A stretch of DNA of 64,000 nucleotides from assembly GCA_963724015.1 (NCBI GenBank), contig CAVRTM010000022.1, forward strand, positions 124,001-188,000. The letters run 5' to 3'. The position numbers were made by a program, and so were the translations under genes. Below, in pieces: positions 1 to 9,584 of the stretch. Source of the DNA: CAVRTM01 sp963724015. Lineage in GTDB: Bacteria; Actinomycetota; Actinomycetes; Actinomycetales; Dermatophilaceae. Each line of letters starts with the position of its first letter. The first letter of the stretch is position 1. The notes beneath the pieces were generated by a model. It searched no databases and was not told where the DNA came from. It saw only the letters and a program-made list of their open reading frames with translations.

Positions 1-1
1 C

Positions 2-148
2 TACCTGCAGGAGAACCCGGACCCGACGCAGGAGGAGGCCCGCGAGTGCATCTCGGGCAACCTCTGCCGCTGCACCGGCTACCAGAACATCATCAGGTCG
101 GTCCTGCGCGCCGCCGAGATCACCAGGGAGCGGGAGGCCACGTCATGA
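2..148 (+). CDS. Molybdenum hydroxylase small [2Fe-2S] subunit, C-terminal part
   Basis: Only the last 48 codons are in the window; the gene starts upstream. The visible part carries the second iron-sulfur motif of the xanthine-dehydrogenase/CO-dehydrogenase small subunit, read as ECISGNLCRCTGYQNI, which holds the [2Fe-2S] cluster nearest the molybdenum cofactor. The family passes electrons from the Mo site to the FAD subunit. The stop TGA (146-148) overlaps the ATG of the large subunit (145) in an ATGA arrangement, so the two are translationally coupled. The medium FAD subunit is not visible and may lie upstream. Confidence 0.9.
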   Translation, partial: YLQENPDPTQEEARECISGNLCRCTGYQNIIRSVLRAAEITREREATS

Positions 149-2583
149 CCACGAAGATGTTCGGCGCACCGGTCCAGCGCAAGGAGGACCCGCGCCTGCT
201 GACCGGCAACGGCCGCTACCTCGACGACCTCGGCCACGACGCGCTCGCCGCGGCGTTCGTCCGGAGCCCCTACGCCCACGCCCGCATCCTCGACATCGAC
301 GTGACCGACGCGCTCGACGTCGAGGGCGTCATGGCGATCTACACGCACGAGGACCTGGACGGCAAGGTGGCCGACCGCCTGCCGCTGCTGATCCCGCACC
401 CGACGCTGACCAACCCGATGACCGGCTACTGCCTGGCGCCCGAGCTGGTCAACCACGTCGGGCGAGCCCGTGGTCATGGTGGTCGCGACCGACCGCTACG
501 TCGCCGAGGACGCCTGCGAGCGGATCCGGGTCGACTACGAGCAGCTGCCCGTCGTCGTGGGTCTGGAGCGGGCCCGCGCCGCCGACGTGCTCGTCCACGA
601 GGAGGCTCCCGGCAACGTCGCCGCGCACATGGTGCAGGAGGTCGGCGACGCCGGCGCCGCCATCGCCGGCGCCCCGCACACGCTGACCCTCTCCCTCGAG
701 ATCGAGCGCAGCGCCTGCATGCCGATGGAGGGCAAGGGCGTCTACGCCCGCTGGGACAGCGACGAGGAGTCGCTGCTGCTCTACACCTCGACGCAGACCA
801 CCACCGGTGTGCGGGCGGCCGTCGCCGCCAAGCTCGGGCTGCCGCTGGCCAAGGTCGAGTGCATCGCCCCCGACGTGGGTGGCGGCTTCGGCGTCAAGAT
901 CATGCACCCGTGGCCCGAGGAGGTCCTCGTGCCGTGGGCCGCCCGCCGGCTGAACGCCGCACATCAAGTGGGTCGAGGACCGGCGCGAGCACTTCATCTC
1001 CTCCGCCCACGAGCGCGGCCAGCTGCAGGAGGTCGAGGTCGGCTTCGACGACGAGGGCCGGGTGCTCGGCCTGTCGGTCCGGTTCTGGCACGACAACGGC
1101 GCCTACACGCCGTACGGCATCATCGTCCCGATCATCACCTCCACCCAGCTGCTCGGGCCCTACAAGCCCGGCGCCTACCGGTGCGAGTTCTCCTCGCTGT
1201 TCACCAACACCGTCATCGTGACCCCCTACCGCGGCGCCGGGCGCCCGCAGGGCGTCTACGCGATGGAGCGCACGATGGACGCGATCGCCGACTACCTCGG
1301 CCTCGACCGGGCCGACGTGCGCAGCACCAACTTCATCCAGCCGGACGAGATGCCCTACGAGCACGGGCTGCTCTTCCAGGACGGCCGGCCGCTGACCTAC
1401 GACTCGGGCGACTTCCCGGCCAGCCTGGACAAGCTGAAGAAGCTCGTCGGCTGGGACGACTTCGCGGCCTACCGCGCCGAGGCGGAGAGCCAGGGCCGGC
1501 GGGTCGGGCTCGGCATCGGCTGCTACGTCGAGGGCACCGGCGTCGGCCCCTACGAGGGCGGCCACATCCAGGTCGAGACCTCCGGCCGGGTCAACGTCTC
1601 CACCGGGCTGACCAGCCAGGGACAGGGCCACCAGACCGTGTTCGCGCAGATCGTCGCCGAGGAGCTCGGCGTGCGGCTGTCGGACGTCCACGTCACCACC
1701 GGAGACACGCGCCGGTTCGGTTACTCCGTGGGCACGTTCGCCTCCCGCGCGGCCGTGATGAGCGGCAACGCGGTGGCGCTGGCCGCCCGCAACGTGCGCG
1801 AGAAGGCGCTGCGGATCGCCGGCGAGGCCCTCGAGGCCGACCCGGGCGACCTCGAGATCATCGACGGCGTCGTGCACGTCAAGGGCGACCCCGAGGCCTC
1901 GATCGCGCTGTCGACGATCTCGGTGCTGTCCAACCCGCTGCGCTACGCGTTCGACGAGTCGGCAAAGATGGCAACGCAGTTCGGTGGCAACACCGACCTG
2001 TCCAAGCCGCCGGTCGCCGAGGACGAGGAGCCCGGGCTGGAGGGCAAGGACTACTACTCCCCGCCCCGCGCGACGTTCGCCAACGGCATGCACGCCGCGA
2101 TCGTCGAGACCGACCCCGAGACGGCCGAGATCACGATCCTGCGCTACTGCGTCATCCACGACTGCGGCCGCGTGATCAACCCGATGATCGTCGAGGGCCA
2201 GGTCCACGGCGGCGTCGCCCAGGGCGTCGGCGGCGCGCTCTACGAGCGGATGGCGTACGACGAGGCGGGGCAGCTGCTCAACGCCTCGTTCATGGACTTC
2301 CTCATGCCCTACGCCTCCGAGGTGCCGTTCATCGAGACCGACCACCTGGAGACGCCGAGCCCGCTGAACCCGTTGGGGATCAAGGGCGCCGGCGAGGCCG
2401 GCTGCATCCCGGTCACGGCGGTCATCGCCAGTGCCATCGAGGACGCCGAGGGCTTCCCGATCACCTCGATGCCGATCTCGCCCAACGAGCTGTGGGACCT
2501 CCGGCGCCGTCACGCCGAGGGCCTCATCCCCGACCTGCGCCGCGGCTCGCGTGCGGCCGGCAGCCCCTCTCCCCGCCGTCTAG
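145..2583 (+). CDS. Molybdenum hydroxylase large (Mo-pterin) subunit, frameshifted in this sequence
   Basis: Homology to the CoxL/XdhB large-subunit family runs through all three frames: frame 1 from the ATG at 145, frame 2 after about 462, frame 3 after about 957, and probably frame 1 again for the TAG at 2581. Each junction is explained by one extra base; the corrected product is about 811 aa, normal for the family. The active-site loop reads PYRGAGRPQG (near 1222-1251). This is the AYRGAGR type of general Mo hydroxylases, not the AYXCSFR loop of true form I CO dehydrogenase. The Mo-pterin region GGGFGVK (near 880) and the C-terminal GAGEAG (near 2388) are present. It probably hydroxylates an N-heterocycle; given the barbiturase-family gene at 12202, uracil or thymine to a barbiturate is the simplest guess. 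The exact C-terminus is uncertain. Confidence 0.82.
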
Positions 2584-2598
2584 TCGAAGGAACTCCCG

Positions 2599-3272
2599 AT
2601 GAAGGTCTCCGGCTCCGCTGTCCTCAACGCTCCCGTCGACCAGGTCTGGGCGGCGTTCAACGACCCGGCCGTGCTCGCCCGCACCCTGCCGGGCTGCAAG
2701 GAGCTGCGCGAGGTGGGTCCCGACGCGTACACGATGACGATCACCGCGGGAGTCGCCTCCATCAAGGGCACCTACGAGGGTGACGTGGCCCTGACCCAGC
2801 AGAACCCGCCCGGGTCCTTCGTGCTCAAGGCCGCCGGCGCCGGCGCGCCCGGGCACGGTCAGCGCCGACGTCGCGGTCAGGCTGGCCGACTCCCCGACCG
2901 GCGGCACCCACCTGACGTACGACGCCGACGCGGTCGTCGGCGGGGTGATCGGCGGGGTCGGGCAGCGGATGCTCACCGGTGTCGCCAAGAAGATGGCCGG
3001 GCAGTTCTTCCAGGCCGTCGACGCCGACATCGCCGGCGTCCGCGCCGCCGCCCCATCCGCGGCCGCTCCCGGCGGCCCGACACCCGCCGCCCCCGGCGCC
3101 GGCGTCCTGGCGCCGGGCGTCCCGGCCGCCCCGGGTGCCGCGCCGGCCGTCCACGTCCCCGCCGCACCGGCCGCCGGCGGCGCCCAGCAAGGACCTGCTC
3201 GTGGGCGCCCTCGTCGGCGCGGCCATCGCCCTGGCCGGCGTGGCCGTCGGCGTCATCGCCGGGAGGCGCTGA
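2599..3272 (+). CDS. coxG: CoxG-like SRPBCC protein, frameshifted
   Basis: Starts at ATG 2599, 15 bp after the large-subunit stop. The N-terminal 150 residues match the CoxG family (SRPBCC fold): MKVSGSAVLNAPVDQVW, then LARTLPGCKEL. A Pro/Ala-rich linker follows, and a C-terminal hydrophobic anchor (SKDLLVGALVGAAIAL, 3185-3260). In CO dehydrogenase systems CoxG is thought to recruit the enzyme to the membrane; that role is inferred here. Frames 1, 2 and 3 are used in turn, with single extra bases near 2846 and 3180; corrected length is about 223 aa. It is followed 2 bp later by the nitrilase gene, so it belongs to the same transcription unit. Confidence 0.8.
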
Positions 3273-3274
3273 CC

Positions 3275-4186
3275 ATGCGCGCGTTCACCGCCGCCGCGCT
3301 CCAGATCGCCCCCGTACCCGGCCCGCTCAGCCCCGACAGCGTCAAGGCGAACATCGACCGGTGCGTCGACTGGCTGACCCGCTGCGTCGAGGCCACCGGG
3401 GCCGAGCTCGTCGTGCTGCCCGAGTCGGCGACCACCGGCTTCACCCCCGACTGCTCCCCCGAGGAGCTGTGGGACCTGGTCACCGAGCTGCCCGGCGCCG
3501 TGATCGAGCCGATCCAGGCCGCGGCCGCCACCCTCGGCGTCCACGTCTGCGTCGGCACCTACGAGCGTGGCGCCGAGCGTGGCGTGGTCTACAACTCCAG
3601 CGCGCTCATCGGCCCGGACGGAGCGCTGCTCGGCGTCTACCGCAAGACGCACCCGTTCTGCACCGAGATCCGTGCGCGCGGCGGCTGGGTGACCCCCGGC
3701 GACCAGGTGACGGTGGTCGACACCGAGCTCGGCCGCATCGGCATGATCATCTGCTTCGACGGCGACTACCCCGAGCTCACGCGGCATCCAGGCGGTGCAG
3801 GGCGCGGAGGTCATCTGCCGCCCCTCGGCCCTGCTGCGCAGCGCCGACCTCTGGGAGCTGACGTCGCGAGCCCGCGCGTACGACAACCACGTCTACGTGA
3901 TCGGGGCCAACGCCACCGGCATCGACCCCGCCGGGGTGCTGTACTTCGGCAACTCGCACATCGTCACGCCGATCGCGCACATCGCCGCCAAGGCGGCCAG
4001 CCACGAGAGCTGGGTGAGCGCCCGCCTCGACCCGCGGAGGCGCTCAGCTCGCTCACACCGGGGTCGAGCGTCGGCCAGGGGTTCGACCACCTCGCCGACC
4101 GCAACCTGGACCTCATCCGCAACTACCGCGACGACCTCGAGCGCCCGGCCGCGACGTCGTTCCCGCACCTCGTCGTGGGGCAGTGA
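3275..4186 (+). CDS. Nitrilase-superfamily carbon-nitrogen hydrolase, frameshifted
   Basis: The product is a CN-hydrolase with the Glu-Lys-Cys triad visible: Glu in LPESATTGF, Lys in YRKTHPF, Cys in IICFDGDYPE. The family hydrolyses amides, nitriles or N-carbamoyl groups (for example beta-ureidopropionase). In this neighbourhood a carbamoyl or amide cleavage step after ring opening is the natural inference. The reading frame goes from 2 to 3 near 3786 (one extra base after acgcgg) and back to 2 near 4033 (one base missing); corrected length is about 303 aa, normal. ATG 3275 follows coxG by 2 bp. Confidence 0.85.
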   Translation: MRAFTAAALQIAPVPGPLSPDSVKANIDRCVDWLTRCVEATGAELVVLPESATTGFTPDCSPEELWDLVTELPGAVIEPIQAAAATLGVHVCVGTYERGAERGVVYNSSALIGPDGALLGVYRKTHPFCTEIRARGGWVTPGDQVTVVDTELGRIGMIICFDGDYPELTRHPGGAGRGGHLPPLGPAAQRRPLGADVASPRVRQPRLRDRGQRHRHRPRRGAVLRQLAHRHADRAHRRQGGQPRELGERPPRPAEALSSLTPGSSVGQGFDHLADRNLDLIRNYRDDLERPAATSFPHLVVGQ

Positions 4187-4197
4187 CCCAGGTCCCC

Positions 4198-4218
4198 GGT
4201 CGCCGGGAGCTGGCGACC
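4198..4218. terminator. Hairpin after the nitrilase gene
   Basis: A 7-bp perfect stem (ggtcgcc / ggcgacc) with a 7-nt loop lies 11 bp after the stop. There is no T tract, as is usual in high-GC actinobacteria. It may end the first transcription unit of the cluster; evidence is weak. Confidence 0.35.
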
Positions 4219-4265
4219 GTCCGGACCGCCCGCGGCACGCGGCGTACCGGCGTCTCCATGAAGTC

Positions 4266-4294
4266 CTGCCAGCGGTCTTGGCAGGTTCTGCCAA
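4266..4294. promoter_or_regulatory. Candidate operator: TTGGCAG-gtt-CTGCCAA palindrome
   Basis: In the 199-bp spacer before hyuA there is a perfect 7-bp inverted repeat with 3-bp spacing (4278-4294), plus an extra CTGCCA half-site at 4266-4271. The spacing suits a dimeric regulator. The word TGCCAACG (4289-4296) recurs at 11112-11119 in the other long spacer of the cluster. No regulator gene for it is in the window. Confidence 0.45.
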
Positions 4295-4385
4295 CGATTC
4301 CGGCCGCCGGTCGCAGTTGAATCGAGGTCACGCGCCGCACCGCGGACGCCACCCCCGATCTCCCCGAACCCGCCCGAGGAGCGCC

Positions 4386-6496
4386 ATGACGCAGACCTCC
4401 CGACGCATCCGCATCGGCATCGACACCGGAGGCACGTTCACCGACGTCGTCGCCTTCGACGAGACGTCCGGTGCGCTGGTCACCACGAAGACGCCGTCCA
4501 CCCCCGCCAACCCGGCCGACGGCTTTCTCCACGGCGTCGCACAAGGTGCTCGACCTCATGGGTGCGACGGGCGCCGACGTCACCGCCGTCTGCCACGGCA
4601 CGACGGTCGCGACCAACCAGCTGCTCGAGGGCAAGGTCGAGCGGCTCGGCTTCATCACCACCGAGGGCTACGAGTTCATCCTCGAGATCGCCCGCCAGGC
4701 CGTGCCCGACGGCTACGGCAACTCCTACTTCTGGGTGAAGCCGCCGCGCATCGTCCCGGCCGACATGGTCCGCACCGTCGGCGGCCGGTTCGACTTCGAG
4801 GGCAACGAGGTGCGTCCCTTCGACGAGGACGCCGCGGTCGCCGCCGCCCACTGGTTCCGCGACCACGGCATCACCACGATCGGCGTCTGCTTCCTGCACT
4901 CCTACGCCAACGCCGACCACGAGCTGCGGATGCGCGAGGTCCTGCGCCGCGAGCACCCCGAGGCCGTCGTCTCGATCTCCAGCGACGTGCTGCGGGAGTA
5001 CCGCGAGTACGAGCGGTCGATGACCACGCTGGTCGACGCGGCGGTCAAGCCCAAGGTCTCGCGCTACGTCGCCAACATCAAGAGCCGCCTCGACGACTTC
5101 ACCGGCGAGGGCTCGGGGTCGATCCCCTTCTACATCATGAAGTCCAACGGCGGCGTGCTCTCGGCCGACGAGGTCGTGCACCAGCCGATCACCACCGTGC
5201 TGTCCGGCCCGGCGGCCGGCGCGCTCGGCGCCGCCCTCATCTGCCGGCAGGGCCGGGTTCGACAAGGTGCTCACCTGCGACGGCGGGGGCACCTCGACCG
5301 ACGTCAGCGTCGTCCTCGGTGGCGAGCCGACGCTCACCACCGAGGGCACCGTGGGCGCCTACCCCTCCAAGATCCCGATGATCGACGTCGTCACGGTCGG
5401 CGCCGGCGGCGGGTCCATCGCGTGGATCTCCCCCGAGGGCACGCTCAAGGTCGGTCCCAGGTCGGCCGGCGCCGACCCGGGACCGATCTGCTACGCCAAG
5501 GGCGGCGCCGAGCCGACGATCACCGACGCCCACGTCATGCTCGGCCGGATCCCCGCGCACCTGCTCGGCGGCGAGATCCCGCTGGACGCCGACGCGGCCC
5601 GCGCCGGCATCGAGGACCTCGCCGGCAAGCTGGGCCTGCGCGCCGACGAGTGCGCCGCCGGCATCCTGGAGATCTCGGCGTGGAACCAGGCCAACGCGCT
5701 GCGCCAGATCTCGGTCAAGCGCGGCCTCGACGTGCGGGACTTCATGCTCGCCACGTTCGGCGGCTCCGGCTCGCTGCTGGCGTGCCGCCTCGTGGACATC
5801 CTCGACCTGGCCGGTGTCGTCGTGCCGCCGAACCCCGGCAACGTCTCGGCGTTCGGCCTGCTGACCGTCGACGTCAAGAACGACTACGTGCAGACCGCTG
5901 TCGCCAAGCACGCCCACCTCGACCACCGCTCGGTCGACGCGACCTTCGCCGGGCTCACCGAGCGGGCCGCCCAGGCACTGGACGCCGAGGGCTTCGCCCG
6001 GGCCGACCACCGCTACGTGCGCACGGTCGACCTGCGCTACTTCGGCCAGGCCTTCGAGGTGCGGGTGAGCGCCCCCGAGGGGGCGATCGACGAGGCCGCC
6101 GCCGACGCCGTGGCCACCGCGTTCCACGACGCCCACCAGGGCCTGTACGGCTACGACTTCCGCGACGACCCGCGCCAGCAGGTCGAGTGGGTCAACCTGC
6201 GGGTCACCGGGATCGGCCCGATCACCCGACCCGACATCAACGAGATCGCTGCTGCCGCAGGGCCGTCCGACAGCGTGGAGCGGGCCCGCACCGGCACCCG
6301 CCGGGTCTGCTTCGACCCGGCCGAGGGCTACGTCGAGACCGGCGTCTACTGGCGCCCCGACCTGCGCGCCGGCGACGCGGTCGCCGGCCCGGTCATCGTC
6401 GAGGAGTTCGGCTCGACCGTCCCCGTCCACCCCGGCTTCACCGTCCGCGTCGACGCGTACGGCAACCTGGTGATCACCAAGGAGAGCGCGACGTGA
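4386..6496 (+). CDS. hyuA: Hydantoinase/oxoprolinase subunit A (HyuA), frameshifted
   Basis: N-terminal HyuA nucleotide-binding signature GIDTGGTFTDVVAFD, the HGTTVATNQLLEG segment, the central LSGPAAGALGA segment and CDGGGTSTDVS phosphate-binding motif, and the GAGGGSIAW segment are all visible. The family (hydantoinase, oxoprolinase, acetone and acetophenone carboxylase) uses ATP to open or carboxylate amide/ketone substrates, with HyuB as partner. Frames 3, 1 and 2 are used in turn, with single extra bases near 4535 (ggcgtc-g-cac) and 5251 (cag-g-gcc); corrected length is about 702 aa, normal. The stop TGA overlaps the GTG of hyuB. Its substrate here is unknown; an N-heterocycle-derived lactam or ureido acid fits the context. 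Confidence 0.88.
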
Positions 6497-8383
6497 CCGC
6501 TGTGACCAGCCCCGCGGCGACCCTGGGCGTCGACCCGATCGTCCTCGAGATCGTCGAGGGCACCCTCGCCAGCGTCGAGATGGAGGTCGAGACCGCCATC
6601 GCGCGCACCTCCCGCTCGCCGATGATCCGCGACGCGCACGACTTCCGCGCCGGCATCCACGACCGGCAGCTGCGCAAGCTGACCGGCCGCTCGTACAGCG
6701 CGCTCGTGCACCCGATCGCCCGCGACTACCCGCTGGAGACCATGCGCGAGGGCGACGTGTTCTTCCACAACGACGTCTACGAGTCCGAGGGCGGCATCGG
6801 CCACCTGCCCGACCTCTGCGTCACGGTGCCGGTGTTCCACGACGGTGAGGTCGTCGCGTTCGTGCAGGCCTTCGGCCACCACGACGACATCGGCGGCGCC
6901 TGCCCCGGCTCGATGCCGTCCGGCGCGACGAGCGTCTACGAGGAGGGGCTCATGGTGCCCCCGATCCGCCTCTGGGACGCGGGCGTCCCCAACGAGGCGG
7001 CGCTGAAGATCATGACCCGCAACAGCCGGATGCCGGAGTCGCTGGCCGCCGACCTCGACGCCGAGTGCTCCGCCTGCCTCATGGGCGCGGCCCGGCTGTC
7101 GGACCTGTTCGCGCGCTACGGCCGGGAGACGGTCGAGGCCGCGTTCGACGCCATCCTCGACAAGACCACCGAGACCTACCGCCGCGAGATCCTGTCCAAG
7201 ATCCCCGACGGCGAGTACGTCTGGGAGGACTACGCCGAGCACGACGGCGTCGACGACCCGCGGCTGCACACGCAGCGGATCACGTTGACCAAGACCAGCA
7301 CCGGCGGCCCCGGCGACGGCCCGAAGATCATCATCGACTTCACCGGCACGGCACCGCAGGCCAAGGGCCCGATCAACCACTGCGGCGACTACGCCGACGG
7401 CAACTTCCTCAAGAAGTGGCTGGCGCCGATCCTGCGCAACCTCGCCGACACCCCCGAGCGGATGGCCGAGCTCGACGTCAACGAGGGCATCGTGCCGCTG
7501 ATCGAGATGAGGTTCCCGGAGAAGGGGACGCTGCTCACGCCGATCTTCCCGGCGCCGACCAACGCCCGGACCTTCGTCATCCTGCGCCTGCTCGGCGTGC
7601 TGGCCGGCGTGCGTCGCCAAGGCCGTCGACGGCCGGATGCCGGCCGACCAGGAGACGATCCGCTACACCGGCGTCTACGGTCACGACCGCGACGGCAACG
7701 ACTACCTCATGCGCGAGGTGCTCGGCGGCGGCTCCGGCGGCCGCTACTACGCCGACGGCGAGGACACCATCCACGTGGTGCCCGACTCGCGCAACCTGCC
7801 CACGGAGTTCACCGAGAGCCGGTTCCCGTTCCTCGTCGAGCGGCTCGGCCTGTCCGTTGACTCCGGCGGCGCCGGACGGCACCGCGGTGGGCTGGGCTAC
7901 GAGAAGCACCTGCGGATGCTCAAGGACGCCCACTTCATGTCCATCGCCGACCGCTCCATCCTGGCCTGCTGGGGTGTCAAGGGCGGCAAGGCCGGGCGGT
8001 CCTTCCAGGTCACCATCGACGTGGGCGGCCCGAACGAGCGCGAGGTCGACGCCCTGGCCGACAACGAGCCGGTCAGGGCCGGCGAGGTCATCCGCATCCG
8101 CACGACCGGCGGCGGTGGCTGGGGCGACCCGCTCGACCGCCCGTACGACGAGGTCGAGCGCGACCTGCGCTGGGGCAAGGTGTCCTTCGAGGGCGCCCGC
8201 ACCGACTACGGCGTGGTGGCCTCCGGCGGCAAGGACGCCCCGGTCATCGACGTCGCGGCCTCCGACCGGCTGCGCGCCGAGCGGCGCAGTGCCCGGCCGG
8301 CCGAGGAGCCCTTCTTCGACCGGGGTCCCGGCTACGCCCGGCTGGCCGACGGACGGGTCTCCGCCGAGGTCGACTGGCTGTGA
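6493..8383 (+). CDS. hyuB: Hydantoinase/oxoprolinase subunit B (HyuB), frameshifted
   Basis: The product matches the HyuB family along its length: DPIVLEIVEGTLASV at the N-terminus, SYSALVHPIARDYP, FGHHDDIGG, IIDFTGTAPQA, and the glycine-rich C-terminal GGGGWGDPLDR. GTG 6493 overlaps the hyuA stop (GTGA). One extra base near 7612 (ggcgtg-c-gtc) moves the frame from 1 to 2; corrected length is about 629 aa. It forms the ATP-dependent hydrolase/carboxylase complex with HyuA and is itself coupled to the CoA-transferase gene (stop TGA 8381-8383 overlapping GTG 8380). Confidence 0.88.
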
Positions 8384-9584
8384 CTCCCGTGAGCGGCCCC
8401 CTGGACGGCATCACCGTCATCGACCTGTCCCGTGCCCTCGCCGGGCCGCACGCCGGGATGATGCTGGGCGACCTCGGCGCCCGCGTCATCAAGGTCGAGA
8501 CCCCCGGCACCGGTGACGACACCCGCGGCTGGGGGCCGCCCTTCGTCGGCCCGGAGGTCGACCCCGTCTCGACGTACTTCCTGTCCTGCAACCGCAACAA
8601 GGAGTCCGTCGCGCTGGATCTCAAGAGCGAGGACGGCCGCAGCCTGCTGACCCGCATGGTCACCCACGCCGACGTCCTGCTCGAGAACTTCCGCCCCGGC
8701 GTGCTGGACCGGCTCGGGTTCTCGGTGGAGCGGCTGCACGAGCTCAACCCCCGCCTGGTCGTCCTGTCGATCAGCGGGTTCGGCCACGACGGCCCCGAGG
8801 GCGGGCGTGCCGGCTACGACCAGATCGCGCAGGGCGAGGCGGGGCTGATGTCGCTGACGGGCCCCGACCCCGACCACCCCACGCGCGTCGGGGTGCCGAT
8901 CGGCGACCTGCTCGCCGGCATGTACGGCGCGTACGGCGTCGTCGCCGCGCTGCACGAGCGGCACGCCACCGGCCGCGGCCGGGTGGTCCGCACGAGCCTG
9001 CTCGCCGCGATCGTCGGCGTGCACGCCTTCCAGGGCACCCGATACACCGTGGCCGGCGAGGTGCCCCACGCCCAGGGCAACCACCACCCCTCGATCACGC
9101 CGTACGGCCTCTTCAGCTGCCGGGACGGGATGCTGCAGATCGCGGTGGGCAGCCAGGGCCTGTGGCAGAAGTTCGCGACCGCGTTCGGCCTCGACCCCGA
9201 CGCACCGGGGATGGCCACCAACGCCGAGCGGGTCGGCAACCGCGACACCGTCAACGCCGCGGTCAACTCCGCCTTCGCCGACCGCACGCTGGCCGAGCTG
9301 CTGCCCGAGCTGGCCCGGGCCGGTGTCCCCGCGGGCGAGGTCCGCACCCTCGACCGCGTCTACGAGTGGGACCAGACCCGATCCCAGGGGCTGGTGATCG
9401 ACGTCGACCACCCGGTGCTCGGCCGGATCGAGCTGCCCGGCCCGCCGCTGCGCTTCGACGACAACGCGCACGCCGGCGGCCGCACCGAGCACCTGCCCCC
9501 GCCGGCGCTCGGTCGAGCACGACGCGTCGGTCCGCGCCTGGCTCGACGCGATGGACGCCACCAGCGGCGCGGACCCCGGCGTGA
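8380..9584 (+). CDS. CaiB/BaiF family CoA-transferase (class III), frameshifted
   Basis: Family III CoA-transferase features are clear: GPLDGITVIDLSRALAGPH at the start, the LENFRPGVLDRLG segment, and GYDQIAQGEAG with the Asp that forms the acyl-anhydride intermediate. These enzymes move CoA between organic acids, here perhaps to malonate or a related ring-opening product. Frame 1 runs to about 9510, where one extra base (ctcgg-t-cgag) moves homology into frame 2. A second +1 would lead to the TGA at 9582, which overlaps the next GTG. With both corrections the protein is 400 aa, exactly family size. As given, no stop separates it from the next gene in frame 2. The start could also be GTG 8389. 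Confidence 0.82.

Noticed and set aside
145..2583. Aerobic CO dehydrogenase large subunit
   Set aside because: The active-site loop is PYRGAGR, not the form I AYXCSFR loop; the neighbours point to ring degradation.
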